From contig VHCN01000018.1 of assembly GCA_016871675.1 (NCBI GenBank), positions 1 to 57,570 of the forward strand: a DNA stretch of 57,570 nt, given 5' to 3'. The notes under the pieces were generated by a model that saw only the letters and a list, made by a program, of their open reading frames with translations, was not told the origin of the DNA and made no database searches. A program made the translations under genes and the position numbers. Source of the stretch: Verrucomicrobiota bacterium. GTDB lineage: Bacteria; Verrucomicrobiota; Verrucomicrobiia; Limisphaerales; VHCN01. Of this stretch, positions 42,999 to 52,501 are shown in pieces (the first letter of the stretch is position 1; each line of letters begins with the position of its first letter).

Positions 42999-44492
42999 TC
43001 AATTCAGCCCTCCTGTCGCCAGTTGCATCACCGCTTCTTCGGTCGCCGCGGCGCGCGGGAGTTCGCCGGCGAGGCGGCCTTCGTGCATGACGATCACGCG
43101 GTCGCTCATGCCGAGCACTTCCTCCATCTCGCTCGACACGAACAGCACCGCCACGCCCTTGCGCGCGAGTTCTTCCATGAGCTTGTAAATCTCCTGCTTC
43201 GCGCCGACATCAATGCCGCGCGTCGGCTCGTCGAGCAGCAGCACGCGCGGCTGGACGGCAAGCCACTTCGCCAGCACGACCTTCTGCTGGTTGCCGCCCG
43301 AGAGGAACTGCGCCACTTGCAGGTCCGTGGGCGTCTTGATGCGCAGCGCGCCGATCATCTCGCGGCTCAACTCCGCCTCGCGGCGGCGGTCGAGGAATCC
43401 GCCCCGCTGATCGTGCCGCACGCTCACCAGGCTGATGTTCTCGCGCACAGCCATCTGCAGGATGACGCCCTGCCGCTTGCGGTCCTCGGGCACGAGCGCA
43501 AGCCCGGCTTCGATGGCTTCGAGCGGCGAACGTGGCGAAACTTCACGGCCCGCCACGCGAATGATCCCGTCAAGCGCGGGCGTTGCCCCGAACAACGCAA
43601 GCAGCAACTCCGTCCGCCCCGCGCCCACGAGTCCCGCCATCCCGACAATCTCGCCGGCGCGCACGGCGAGGCTGACTTCGTGCGCGGGATGGGCGGGCGT
43701 GCGCACGCGCAAGACTTCAAGCGCGGCATCGCCGGGCGGATGCGGTTCGTGCGCGTAAAACTGTGAGAGGTCACGCCCGACCATCAGCTTCACCATGGCG
43801 GCGTGACCGACCTGGTCGCGCGCAAGTTCGCCGGCATTCTCGCCGTCGCGAAGCACGGTCACGCGGTCGGCGAGGGCGTTCACTTCGCCAAGCCGGTGCG
43901 AGATGTAGACGATGCTCACCCCGCGCGCGCGCAAGTCGCCGATCACTTTGAAGAGGTTCTCCGCCTCGCGCGAGGACAGGCTGGACGTGGGCTCGTCCAT
44001 GATCAGCACGCGGGCGTTGGTCGAGAGCGCCTTCGCGATTTCCACGAGCTGCTGCTGGCCGATTGCGAGCGAGCCGACCAGCGCATCGGGCGAAGTGTCA
44101 AGCCCGACGGCGTCCAGGAACTTCCGGGCCTCGCGGCGCATGCGCGCGTGATCGAGCAAGCCAAAACGCAACGGCTCGCGCCCGAGGAAGATGTTCGCCG
44201 CCACGTCGAGGTTGTCGGCGAGGTTGAGTTCCTGATGGATGAGCGCGATGCCTCGGGAGAGCGCGTCGTGAACGCTGCGGATGGCGGCAGGCTGGCCGTC
44301 GAGCAGGATTTCGCCGGAGTCGGCCGTCTGCACGCCGGCGAGGATCTTCATGAGCGTGCTCTTGCCCGCGCCGTTCTCGCCGATGACTGCGAGCACTTCG
44401 CCGCGCTGCACGGACAGGCTCACGCCCTTGAGCGCGCGCACGCCGGGGAAGGACTTGGTGAGGGAGCGGGCCTCGAGTAGCGGAGCTGCCAT
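42999..44492 (-). CDS. CUT2-type sugar ABC transporter ATPase with two nucleotide-binding domains (RbsA-like)
   Basis: 497 residues from ATG 44492, beginning one base after the binding-protein stop; a TTG six codons earlier is an alternative. First domain: [12 protein letters not shown] (Walker A), LSIGQQQL-like [30 protein letters not shown]. Second domain has the degenerate Walker [17 protein letters not shown] and [16 protein letters not shown] with [13 protein letters not shown]. The asymmetry is normal for this family. Powers sugar import with the permease at 41891 and the lipoprotein at 44494. Confidence 0.95.
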   Translation of the reverse strand: MAAPLLEARSLTKSFPGVRALKGVSLSVQRGEVLAVIGENGAGKSTLMKILAGVQTADSGEILLDGQPAAIRSVHDALSRGIALIHQELNLADNLDVAANIFLGREPLRFGLLDHARMRREARKFLDAVGLDTSPDALVGSLAIGQQQLVEIAKALSTNARVLIMDEPTSSLSSREAENLFKVIGDLRARGVSIVYISHRLGEVNALADRVTVLRDGENAGELARDQVGHAAMVKLMVGRDLSQFYAHEPHPPGDAALEVLRVRTPAHPAHEVSLAVRAGEIVGMAGLVGAGRTELLLALFGATPALDGIIRVAGREVSPRSPLEAIEAGLALVPEDRKRQGVILQMAVRENISLVSVRHDQRGGFLDRRREAELSREMIGALRIKTPTDLQVAQFLSGGNQQKVVLAKWLAVQPRVLLLDEPTRGIDVGAKQEIYKLMEELARKGVAVLFVSSEMEEVLGMSDRVIVMHEGRLAGELPRAAATEEAVMQLATGGLN

Positions 44493-44493
44493 G

Positions 44494-45552
44494 TCATTTC
44501 CCGCCGCCAACCTTCGTCTTCAAGTCGGCCCAGAACTCGTCCACGTTGTTCTTGCGGATCTGCCGCGCGGGGATGTCCATGAACTTGCCCGCCGGCACGA
44601 CGCCGGTGTTGCCCTTGAGGATTTCGTTCAGCACTTCGACGGACTTGTAGCCATACATGTAGGGGTTCTGCACGACGGTGCCGTGGACGCTGCCCTTCTG
44701 GATGCCCGCGAGCGTGGCGTCGTCCTCGTCGAAGGCGACGACCCTGACCTTGCCGAGCTTGCCGGACTGCGCGAGCGCCTCGAGCATGAGCGGCGGATTG
44801 TAGGCGAAGAGGCCGACCATGCAGCCGAGGTCGGGATACTTCGCGAGCGCGTCCTCGGCATTGGCCTTGCCCTTCGCGCGGTCAAACTGGTCCGTGAGCG
44901 TGCCGAGAATCTTGTAGCCGCCGCCCTCGAGTTGCGCCGAGGGCGGGTCGAAGTTGTTCGGGTTCTCCGGGCGGCCGAGGATGGCGTCAATCGTGCCCTG
45001 CCGGCGGCGCTTGGCATTGTCCTGTTCGAGCCGGCCGATGAAGATCATCACCGTGCCGCCGTTGGGCATCGCCTCGCGCACGAGGTCGCCGCAGAGGCGG
45101 CCGGCCTTGTAGTTGTCCATGCCGATGTAAACGAGACGGTCGGCGTTGGGCGCGTCGGAGTCGTGCGTGATGAGCTTCGCGCGCTTGGCGGCGGTGTTGA
45201 GCAACTCGGTCTGGTTCGCGGGATCGATCGGGCTGACGGCGATGCCGTCCACGCCGCGTGTGAGCAGGTCCTCGATGATGCGCTTCTGGTCGCTGATGCC
45301 CTCGGCGGGCATGAGCGATTGCGCATCCACGCCGAGCTTCTCGCCGGCGTGCTTCACGCCGACCGCGGCGATGTTCCAGAACGACGCGACGCCGTTGGAG
45401 ACGAACGCGACCTTGAACTTCTTTGCGGGCTTGGCGGCGTTTGGCTGTGCCGCGGGCGGCGCCCCGGGCGCGGGCGCAGGCTCCTGTTTGCAGGCGGTGA
45501 CGGCGAGCGCGACGGACAACAAGGCGGCGGGCAACAGTCTCGGGAGGTTCAT
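44494..45552 (-). CDS. Sugar ABC transporter substrate-binding lipoprotein (RbsB-like)
   Basis: 352 residues from ATG 45552. Lipobox AVTAC gives a lipid-anchored Cys at 21. After a Pro/Ala linker the periplasmic binding fold begins [40 protein letters not shown] and [20 protein letters not shown] are the hinge and sugar-site strands of the CUT2 class, and [20 protein letters not shown] the second lobe. A near-perfect palindrome lies 18-35 nt before the start. Together with the ATPase and permease it makes a complete importer. Confidence 0.94.
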   Translation of the reverse strand: MNLPRLLPAALLSVALAVTACKQEPAPAPGAPPAAQPNAAKPAKKFKVAFVSNGVASFWNIAAVGVKHAGEKLGVDAQSLMPAEGISDQKRIIEDLLTRGVDGIAVSPIDPANQTELLNTAAKRAKLITHDSDAPNADRLVYIGMDNYKAGRLCGDLVREAMPNGGTVMIFIGRLEQDNAKRRRQGTIDAILGRPENPNNFDPPSAQLEGGGYKILGTLTDQFDRAKGKANAEDALAKYPDLGCMVGLFAYNPPLMLEALAQSGKLGKVRVVAFDEDDATLAGIQKGSVHGTVVQNPYMYGYKSVEVLNEILKGNTGVVPAGKFMDIPARQIRKNNVDEFWADLKTKVGGGK

Positions 45553-45569
45553 GGCGAAATTGGCTCTGT

Positions 45570-45587
45570 TTGACTCCGCGGTGTCAA
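45570..45587. promoter_or_regulatory. 18-bp near-perfect palindrome before the sugar-binding protein gene (probable operator)
   Basis: TTGACTCCGCGGTGTCAA on the plus strand; all base pairs match except one (T75/T82). The central CG and 18-bp length resemble operators of LacI-family sugar regulators. On the coding strand the first hexamer is TTGACA, so a bound regulator could cover a -35 element. No LacI-type gene is in the window. Confidence 0.55.
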
Positions 45588-45620
45588 GCGTGCGGTGCGC
45601 GGCCTCTGCAACGCCCGCTT

Positions 45621-46391
45621 CTAAAACACCGTCATCCCGCCGTTCACGTGGAGGTTCTGCCCGGTGACGAATGACGCGGCATCGCTCGCGAGGAAAACCA
45701 CCGCGCCATCGAGGTCCGCCGGCACGCCCCACCGCTTCGCGGGGATGAGCGCGCGGTATCCGTCCTTTGCGGATTGCGGGTCCTTCTCGTGGCGCTCCAC
45801 GGGAATCCACCCCGGCGCGATCATGTTCACCGTGATGCCGTGCGGCGCGAGCTCGCCCGCGAGGCTGCGGTGGAAGCCGTTCTGCCCGCCCTTGGCCGCG
45901 ACGTAGGCGGTGAAGTCCGGCACGCCGCGCGCCACGACCTCCGAGCCGATGTTGATGATGCGGCCCCATCGCTGCGACTTCATGTGCGGCAGGCATGCGC
46001 GCGTGAGCAGGAACGGGCTCTTGATGAAGAAGTCCACCATCCTCTGAAAAAACGCCCAGTCGTAGAGTTCGATGGGCTTCTGCGGCTGGTCACACGTGGC
46101 ATTGAGGACGAGGATGTCCACCGGGCCGAGCTGCCGCGCGATGTCCGCGTGCATCCGGGCCACGTCGTCCTCGCTCGTCACGTCGGCCTGAAACAACGCA
46201 CCTTGCAACCCGAGCGACTTGAACTCGCCGAGGCTTTTCTCCGCGCGCGCGGAATTGTTGGCGTAATTGAGCGCGACCTTCGCGCCGGCCCTGCCCAGCG
46301 CGATGGCCATGGCCTTGCCGAGTCCGGTGCTGCTGCCGGTCACGAGCGCCACGCGGCCGGCGAGGGAGAACGGGTTGGTTGCGTTGGGCAT
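45621..46391 (-). CDS. SDR-family oxidoreductase (FabG-like, probable sugar dehydrogenase)
   Basis: 256 residues. Cofactor loop VTGSSTGLGKAMA (TGxxxGxG), NATCD in place of the NNAG strand, catalytic Ser in NIGSEVVARG, and Tyr/Lys in YVAAKGGQNGF. The end FVTGQNLHVNGGMTVF is the usual classical-SDR C-terminus. It lies immediately upstream of the sugar transporter genes on the same strand (68 nt gap) and opposite a sugar-type symporter, so a role in oxidising an imported sugar is plausible. ADP-ribose specificity (NAD or NADP) is unclear; the NYANNS strand end suggests NADP. Confidence 0.9.
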   Translation of the reverse strand: MPNATNPFSLAGRVALVTGSSTGLGKAMAIALGRAGAKVALNYANNSARAEKSLGEFKSLGLQGALFQADVTSEDDVARMHADIARQLGPVDILVLNATCDQPQKPIELYDWAFFQRMVDFFIKSPFLLTRACLPHMKSQRWGRIINIGSEVVARGVPDFTAYVAAKGGQNGFHRSLAGELAPHGITVNMIAPGWIPVERHEKDPQSAKDGYRALIPAKRWGVPADLDGAVVFLASDAASFVTGQNLHVNGGMTVF

Positions 46392-46507
46392 GGAAGGTGA
46401 TGGGTTTGTGAGCAGGCGCGGTGAGTGTGAGCGAGCGCCCTCACGTCCGTCAACGCAACGCCACGGTTGCCAAACCGCGCGCCCGTCCGCACCCTCATGC
46501 GCGTTCC

Positions 46508-48019
46508 ATGAGCCACTTCAACGCCGCCGACTGGTTCGTCATCGTCGCTTATCTGCTCGGCATCATCGCGCTGGGCGTGTGGTTCGGGAAGGACCAGCAC
46601 ACGACCAAGGATTACTTCCTCGGCAGCCGGAACATCCCGTGGTGGGGCGTGGGCTTGTCCATCGTGGCCACGGAGACGAGCGCGCTCACGTTCATCGCCG
46701 TGCCGGCGATGGCTTACGGCGGCGACAACCTCACCTTCATCCAGATCATCACGGGCTACGTCATCGCCCGCATCATCCTCGCGGTTGTGATGGTGCCGCA
46801 CTATTTCAAGGGCGAGATTTATTCGCCCTACCAGATGTTCGGCGCGGCGTTCGGGCCGGCGGCGCGGCGGACGGCGGGCGGCTTCTTCCTCATCGCGGGG
46901 ACGCTCGCGGCGGGCGTGCGCGTGTATGTCACGTGCATCCCGCTCCAGCTCATGCTCGGCTATTCGGAGCGCGAAATCGGCCTGATCATCGTGCTCTTCG
47001 TGGTGCTTTCGCTCATCTACACCTACATCGGCGGCGTGAAGGCGGTCATCTGGACCGATGCCGTGCAGTTCATCCTCTTCATGGCGGGCGGGCTGTTCAC
47101 GCTGTGCTACATCCCGACCCTGGTGGAAGGCGGGTGGGGCGGCGCCATGGCGAAGGCCGCCGACGCCGGCAAGCTGCACTGGTTCAACGGCGAATTCACG
47201 TTGGCGAAGCCCTTCAACATCTGGATGGGCGTCATCGGCGCGACCTTTCTCGTGTTGTCCTCGCACGGAGCGGACCAGCTCATCGTGCAGCGTGTGCTCA
47301 CGTGCAAATCCGTCGCCGACGGCCGCAAGGCGCTCGTGCTCTCGGCCGTGATCATCTTCCCGCTGTTCCTCGTCTTCCTGCTCACGGGCACGATGCTGTG
47401 GGTGTATTACCAGCAGTTCCCCGACATGCCCATCGCCGTGCCCGAGGCGCGGCCGGGCGTCGGCAAGAACGACTACATCTACCCCATCTTCATCATGACC
47501 GTGATTCCGCACGTGCTGAAGGGCTTCCTCATCGTGGCGATCCTTTCGGCAGCGATGTCGTCGGTCAGCTCCGCCCTCTCGGCGCTCGCGTCGGTCTCGA
47601 CGATGGACTTTGTGAGAGGCCTCGCGAAATCGGAGCGCGACGAGGCGTTCTATTTGAAGCTCAGCAAGCACTCGACGGTCTTCTGGGCGGCAATGCTCGT
47701 CGTGGTGGCGTTCGCGACGCAACAGGTCGAGTCCGTGCTCAACGTGGCCTTCTCACTGAGCGGCCTGACCAACGGCGCAATGCTCGGCGGCCTGCTGCTC
47801 GTGATCGGATGGAAACGAGGCCACGCCCTGCCCATCGTCGCGGGGATGCTCGCGTCGCTGGCAACGATGCTCGTCATCCACGCGAAGTGGAAGGCGGTGA
47901 TCGCGTGGCCGTGGTTCACGCTCATCGGCTGCACAGTGACCATCGGGGTGGCGCTTGTAGTGCGCGCGACAATGACCCCACGCAAAGGCCTCGACCAGCC
48001 CTCGGCCCGCGTCCCCTGA
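46508..48019 (+). CDS. Sodium:solute symporter (SSS/SGLT family)
   Basis: 503 residues from MSHFNAADWFVIVAYLLGII. About thirteen hydrophobic segments. Signature regions: FLGSRNIPWWGVGLSIVATE, YTYIGGVKAVIWTDAVQFIL and SAAMSSVSSALSALASVSTM (sodium-site serines of helix 8). Close to the sugar branch of the family. Divergent from the SDR/ABC sugar operon with 116 bp between, so it may take up the same or a related substrate under common control. The frame is open upstream, but that N-terminal extension is Arg/Pro/His-rich and unlikely. Confidence 0.94.
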   Translation: MSHFNAADWFVIVAYLLGIIALGVWFGKDQHTTKDYFLGSRNIPWWGVGLSIVATETSALTFIAVPAMAYGGDNLTFIQIITGYVIARIILAVVMVPHYFKGEIYSPYQMFGAAFGPAARRTAGGFFLIAGTLAAGVRVYVTCIPLQLMLGYSEREIGLIIVLFVVLSLIYTYIGGVKAVIWTDAVQFILFMAGGLFTLCYIPTLVEGGWGGAMAKAADAGKLHWFNGEFTLAKPFNIWMGVIGATFLVLSSHGADQLIVQRVLTCKSVADGRKALVLSAVIIFPLFLVFLLTGTMLWVYYQQFPDMPIAVPEARPGVGKNDYIYPIFIMTVIPHVLKGFLIVAILSAAMSSVSSALSALASVSTMDFVRGLAKSERDEAFYLKLSKHSTVFWAAMLVVVAFATQQVESVLNVAFSLSGLTNGAMLGGLLLVIGWKRGHALPIVAGMLASLATMLVIHAKWKAVIAWPWFTLIGCTVTIGVALVVRATMTPRKGLDQPSARVP

Positions 48020-48074
48020 CAAACAATTTACAATCCCGCTCGACGCGATGCCGTCCTCCGACGTCCAATGCGTC

Positions 48075-48686
48075 ATGAAATCCCTGCTCCTGTCAGCGTC
48101 GGTGCTGCTTCTCACGCTGCACCTTCACGCCGCCAACGCCTTCGACGAACGCTGGCAGTTCATCTACTCCGCCACGATCGAGGGTGCCTTTGCCGACGGG
48201 CTGACCAACGACGACGTTGACAGAATCCTCCGCAAGTCGGGCGACGGCGTCTACGAGCACTTCGTCTACGCGTGCCCGTTGTGCATGCCCGTCATCAACG
48301 CGCTGCGGGCCTATCGCGAGCGGCCGCCGCTGTTCGGCTACAAGCTCTCCGAACATCAGGACCGCCACCGCACCCTCGGCGACGGACTGGACGCCGCCCT
48401 CCGCGCGAAGCTGGCCAGCGACCGTGTCGAGCCGCGGTTGGAAGCCGTAAACGCGCTGGTGCAGCGCTGGGTGGATCGCCGGCTCAAACTGATGAACCTC
48501 ACGCCCGACCAGCGCAAGACGTGGAACACGCGCCTCGAGGAAGGCCGCAAGGAAGGGATGAAGATGCTGGAGAAATTCCGCGCCGACGGGAGCCTGAAAG
48601 TGTTTGCGCCGGGCTTCGCGAACCTGAAGGAATGCGCCGTGTGCAACGCCGCCACCGGCCGCCCCGCGATGGGGGGAGCGAAGTGA
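48075..48686 (+). CDS. Secreted protein with two CxxC motifs, function unknown
   Basis: 203 residues from ATG 48075 with a signal peptide (SLLLSASVLLLTLHLHAANA). YACPLCMPVINALRAY and, near the C-terminus, ECAVCNAATGR supply two CxxC pairs that could bind a metal or form disulfides. Between them are amphipathic helices rich in Arg, Glu and Leu (RWVDRRLKLMNLTPDQRKTW). No thioredoxin fold context is seen around CPLC. Convergent with guaA, 6 nt apart. Family not recognised. Confidence 0.7.
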   Translation: MKSLLLSASVLLLTLHLHAANAFDERWQFIYSATIEGAFADGLTNDDVDRILRKSGDGVYEHFVYACPLCMPVINALRAYRERPPLFGYKLSEHQDRHRTLGDGLDAALRAKLASDRVEPRLEAVNALVQRWVDRRLKLMNLTPDQRKTWNTRLEEGRKEGMKMLEKFRADGSLKVFAPGFANLKECAVCNAATGRPAMGGAK

Positions 48687-48692
48687 CGCGGC

Positions 48693-50234
48693 TCACTCCC
48701 ACTCGATCGTCCCCGGCGGTTTGCTCGTGAGGTCGAAGACGATGCGGTTGAGGCCCTTCACTTCGTTCGTGATGCGGAGAGAGACTCTTTCCAGCAACTC
48801 GAACGGCAGCTTCACCCAGTCGGCGGTCATGCCGTCCTGCGAGTCCACGGCGCGGATGGCGAGGGTCCAGTCGTAGGTGCGTTCGTCGCCCTGCACGCCA
48901 ACGCTGCGCACGGGCAACAGCACGGCGAAGCTCTGCCAGATCTTGTAGTAAAGCCCGCTGGCTTTCATCTCCTCAACGACGATCGCATCGGCGCGGCGCA
49001 GTATCTTCAGCTTCTCGGGCGTGATGTCGCCGAGGCATCGCACGGCGAGCCCCGGTCCGGGGAAAGGCTGGCGATGGACAATCTCCTTCGGCAGTCCCAG
49101 TTCGGTGCCGAGCACGCGCACTTCGTCCTTGAACAGGCACCGGAGCGGTTCGACGAGCTTGAACTTCATCCGCTTGGGCAGACCACCCACGTTGTGGTGG
49201 CTCTTGATGAGCGCGGCGGGGTTGCCCGCGATGGGCACGGATTCGATGACGTCGGGATACAGCGTGCCTTGGGCGAGGAACTTTGCCCTGCCCGCGCGCT
49301 TGGTTGCGGCGTCGAAAACCTCGATGAAGGTGCGGCCGATGATCTTGCGCTTGCGCTCGGGGTCGGTCACGCCGCGCAGCCGCCGCAGGAAGAGCGCGCT
49401 CGCGTCCTCGTATTGGAGCTTGATCTTGAAGTTGCGGCCGAAGACCTCCTGCACGACCTCGGCCTCGCGCGCGCGAAGCAGGCCGTTGTTCACGAAGATG
49501 CACGTGAGCTGGTCGCCGATGGCCTTGTGCAGCAGCGCCGCGGCGACGCTTGAATCCACGCCGCCCGACAGGCCGAGGATGACGCGCTCCTTGCCGACCT
49601 GCGCGCGGATTTCGTCCACCGCCTGGTCGAGGTAGCTGCGCATGGTCCAGTTCTTCCCGCAGCGGCAGATGCCGTGGACGAAGTTGGAGATCACTTCGCG
49701 CCCGCGCGGGGTGTGCACGACCTCCGGATGGAACTGGATGCCGAAAAGCCTCCGATGCGGATGCTCGATGGCCGCGTAGTCGGAGTTGTCGGTGGTGCCG
49801 ACGACGACGAAGTCCTTCGGGATGCGTGTGAGTTTGTCGCCGTGCGAGTTCCAGACCTGGAGCGTCGAGGGCAGGCGCTCGAAGAGCGCGCACGAGCGGT
49901 CGGCGATGGTGAGCGTGCCCTTGCCGTATTCGCGCTTCTGGCCTTTCTCGACCTTCCCGCCGAGGAACTGCGCGAAGAGCTGCACGCCGTAACAGATGCC
50001 GAGCACGGGCACGCCGAGCTTGAAGATGCCGCGGTCGGGCAGCGGCGCGTCTCCGGCATACACGCTGGAAGGGCCGCCGCTGAGGATCAGGCCGCTCGGT
50101 TTCATCGCGGCGATCCGCGCGGCGGGGGTGTCGTGGCGGACGATGGTGGAATACACGTTGCACTCACGGATGCGGCGCGCGATGACCTGCGTGTATTGGG
50201 ACCCGAAATCCAGGATGACGATCTGCTCGTTCAT
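48693..50234 (-). CDS. guaA: GMP synthase (glutamine-hydrolysing)
   Basis: 513 residues, the usual length, from ATG 50234. Glutaminase domain: [20 protein letters not shown], nucleophile C81 in [12 protein letters not shown], and the partner [15 protein letters not shown] pyrophosphatase domain: [21 protein letters not shown]-terminal dimerisation domain: [17 protein letters not shown] and ending [20 protein letters not shown]. Converts XMP to GMP. A GC-rich hairpin sits directly before the ATG in the mRNA leader. Divergent from the 2-oxoacid dehydrogenase operon. Confidence 0.98.
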   Translation of the reverse strand: MNEQIVILDFGSQYTQVIARRIRECNVYSTIVRHDTPAARIAAMKPSGLILSGGPSSVYAGDAPLPDRGIFKLGVPVLGICYGVQLFAQFLGGKVEKGQKREYGKGTLTIADRSCALFERLPSTLQVWNSHGDKLTRIPKDFVVVGTTDNSDYAAIEHPHRRLFGIQFHPEVVHTPRGREVISNFVHGICRCGKNWTMRSYLDQAVDEIRAQVGKERVILGLSGGVDSSVAAALLHKAIGDQLTCIFVNNGLLRAREAEVVQEVFGRNFKIKLQYEDASALFLRRLRGVTDPERKRKIIGRTFIEVFDAATKRAGRAKFLAQGTLYPDVIESVPIAGNPAALIKSHHNVGGLPKRMKFKLVEPLRCLFKDEVRVLGTELGLPKEIVHRQPFPGPGLAVRCLGDITPEKLKILRRADAIVVEEMKASGLYYKIWQSFAVLLPVRSVGVQGDERTYDWTLAIRAVDSQDGMTADWVKLPFELLERVSLRITNEVKGLNRIVFDLTSKPPGTIEWE

Positions 50235-50239
50235 TGAAA

Positions 50240-50257
50240 GGGGGTGTCTTTGCCCCC
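50240..50257 (-). promoter_or_regulatory. Leader hairpin immediately upstream of guaA
   Basis: Arms GGGGG and CCCCC with an 8-nt loop; on the guaA transcript the hairpin ends five bases before the AUG. It would mask the ribosome landing site. No known purine riboswitch core (such as the xpt-type three-way junction) could be recognised. Confidence 0.4.
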
Positions 50258-50345
50258 CGCGTATGGCTTTGGCGAGGAAAAAATCCGGGGAGGGAAGCGG
50301 GAAAGAAACATTGCCGCTGCGAGGATGCGGGCGTAAAAGACAGGC

Positions 50346-51401
50346 ATGGTTCAGTCCATCGCGACGGCCATGCCATCCATCACCGGCAGCGCCACGGCAG
50401 CGGGCGCGAGGGAGTCCTTCCGTGAACTCTACACGCGGACATTCCGTTGGATGGTCCTGGCGCGGCAGCTCGACGACAAGCTCGCCAGCTTGTATCGCGG
50501 CGGCAAGATTTACGGGGGCGTGTTCCTCGGTCGCGGGCAGGAGGCGTTGAGCGCGGCGGTGGGCGTCCACCTGCGGCCGGGCGACGTGTTCGCGCCGCTG
50601 ATTCGCGACTGCGCAGGCCGGCTGGCCTTCGGCGAAACCGTGCTCGACATCATCCGCACCCACCTCGGGTCCATCCGCGGCCCGATGCGCGGGCGCGACG
50701 GCAATGTGCATCGCGGCCGGCCGCGCGCGGGGATGCTCCCGATGATCTCGCACCTCGGCGCGATGATTTCCGTGGTGAACGGCGCGTTGATGGCGCGGCG
50801 CTTTCGCGGCGAGCACGGGCACGTGGGCGCCGCCAGCATCGGCGACGGCGGCACTTCGACCGGGTCGTTCCACGAGGGCTTCAACCAGACTGCGGTCGAG
50901 AAACTGCCGCTCGTGCTCGTGGTGGCCGACAACCAATTCGCCTACTCGACTCCCAACTCCCGGCAGTTCGCCTGCCGCGACCTCGAGGACAGGGCCGCGG
51001 GCTACGGCGTCACAGGACATTCCGCAGATGGCACGGACCTCCAGTCCTGCCTCGAAGTGCTCGGCCGCGCGTTCGCGCTTGCCCGGGACGGAGGCGGCCC
51101 GCAGATGGTCGTGGCGAAGCTGCTTCGTCTCTGCGGCCACGGCGAGCACGACGACGGGAGTTACGTGGAATCCAAACTAAAGCTCGCCGCGACGGGGCGC
51201 GATTGCATGCGGGTCGCCGAGGCGCGGGTCATCCGCGAGGGCTGGGCCGACGCGAGAGCCGTGGATGGCTGGCGCGCGGAATCCGTGAAGCAAATCGAGG
51301 ACGCCGTGGCCACCGCGCAACGCGAACCCGGCCCGGACCCGTCGGCCGAGGATTGGCGCGCGCTCTCGGAGCGGCGCCTCACGGAGACGCACGAGTCGTG
51401 A
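50346..51401 (+). CDS. Pyruvate/2-oxoacid dehydrogenase E1 component, alpha subunit
   Basis: 351 residues. Thiamine diphosphate motif [18 protein letters not shown] (GDG to N, about 28 residues to [10 protein letters not shown]). Other marks: [40 protein letters not shown], and [15 protein letters not shown], a variant of the GHSxxDP loop in E1alpha. It decarboxylates a 2-oxoacid with the beta subunit (31 nt downstream) and passes the acyl group to the E2 lipoyl arm. Whether pyruvate, branched-chain acids or acetoin is used is not clear. Confidence 0.93.
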   Translation: MVQSIATAMPSITGSATAAGARESFRELYTRTFRWMVLARQLDDKLASLYRGGKIYGGVFLGRGQEALSAAVGVHLRPGDVFAPLIRDCAGRLAFGETVLDIIRTHLGSIRGPMRGRDGNVHRGRPRAGMLPMISHLGAMISVVNGALMARRFRGEHGHVGAASIGDGGTSTGSFHEGFNQTAVEKLPLVLVVADNQFAYSTPNSRQFACRDLEDRAAGYGVTGHSADGTDLQSCLEVLGRAFALARDGGGPQMVVAKLLRLCGHGEHDDGSYVESKLKLAATGRDCMRVAEARVIREGWADARAVDGWRAESVKQIEDAVATAQREPGPDPSAEDWRALSERRLTETHES

Positions 51402-51432
51402 ACCGTCTCGCGCGCGGGCCATCATCCCCCCG

Positions 51433-52398
51433 ATGAGCATCACCTACCTGGAGGCCATCCGCGCCGCACAGGCCAAGGCGCTTGCCGACGATCCGCGCGT
51501 GTTCATCTACGGGCAGGACGTCGGCGACTTCGGCGGCGCGTTCAAGGCCACGAAGCACCTCGCGAAGGAATTCCAGGGCCGCGTGCTCGATTCGCCGATC
51601 AGCGAGGATGCCATCGTCGGCATGGCCATCGGCGCGGCGATGGAGGGCATGCGGCCGATCGTCGAAATGCAGTTTGCGGATTTTTCCAGCGCAGCCTTCA
51701 CGCAGATCGTGAACCAGGCGGCGACGCTTTGGTGGCGCACCGAGGTCCCGTGCCCGATCACCATCCGGCTGCCGAGCGGCGGCACGCAAGGCAGCGGGCC
51801 GTTCCACAGCCAGAGCCTCGAGGTGCTCTACGCGCACTTCCCGGGACTCGTGGTGATGACCCCCGCCACGGTCGAGGACGCCTACAGCATGCTGCTCGAA
51901 GCCGTCGCCATCGACGACCCTGTCGTCTTTTGCGAGCACAAGCTGCTCTATTACCACCTCAAGGCCGAGCGGTTGCCGTCCGAGGCGCTGCCCGCGGGCA
52001 AGGCGCGCATCGCCCGCGCGGGACGCGACCTGACGATCGTCGCCTACAGCGCGATGCTGCACGAGGCGCTTGCCGTCGCCGAGGAACTCGCGCCGCTCGG
52101 GCACGAAGTCGAGGTGGTGGACTTGCGGACGGTGAAGCCGCTCGACACGGACACCGTGATGGCGTCGGTCGCGCGCACGGGGCGGTTGCTCTGCGTCGGC
52201 GAATCGTGGCCGTGGGGCGGCGTGACGGCGGAAGTCATTGCGCGCGTCGCAAGCGAAGGCTTCGGGTTGCTCGACGCGCCGCCGCAACGTCTCAACGCGA
52301 AAGACACACCCGTGCCGTATCACCCCAACCTCTGGGCCGCGCACCGGCCGACGGCGAGGACGATTTCCGACGCCGCGCGAAGACTGCTGAAACTCTGA
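51433..52398 (+). CDS. Pyruvate/2-oxoacid dehydrogenase E1 component, beta subunit
   Basis: 321 residues. MSITYLEAIRAAQAKALADD, FIYGQDVGDFGGAFKATKHL, ISEDAIVGMAIGAAMEGMRP and VEMQFADFSSAAFTQIVNQA are the TPP-binding N-domain; PLDTDTVMASVARTGRLLCV begins the transketolase C-domain. Works as an alpha2beta2 heterotetramer with the preceding gene. Followed after about 100 nt, partly a heptamer repeat tract, by the E2 gene. Confidence 0.95.
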   Translation: MSITYLEAIRAAQAKALADDPRVFIYGQDVGDFGGAFKATKHLAKEFQGRVLDSPISEDAIVGMAIGAAMEGMRPIVEMQFADFSSAAFTQIVNQAATLWWRTEVPCPITIRLPSGGTQGSGPFHSQSLEVLYAHFPGLVVMTPATVEDAYSMLLEAVAIDDPVVFCEHKLLYYHLKAERLPSEALPAGKARIARAGRDLTIVAYSAMLHEALAVAEELAPLGHEVEVVDLRTVKPLDTDTVMASVARTGRLLCVGESWPWGGVTAEVIARVASEGFGLLDAPPQRLNAKDTPVPYHPNLWAAHRPTARTISDAARRLLKL

Positions 52399-52455
52399 GC
52401 CGATGAACGACCTTTCCAAACACGGCGACGCGCCCGGCCGCGATTTCGGCGCGTT

Positions 52456-52497
52456 GCATTCCGCATTCCACATGCCGCGCTCCGCACTCTAAACTCC
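52456..52497. repeat. Degenerate heptanucleotide tract (GCATTCC type) just upstream of the E2 gene
   Basis: Six consecutive 7-nt units: GCATTCC, GCATTCC, ACATGCC, GCGCTCC, GCACTCT, AAACTCC. It ends four bases before the ATG at 52502, so it occupies the ribosome-binding region; no Shine-Dalgarno sequence remains. Confidence 0.7.
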
Positions 52498-52501
52498 GCC
52501 G

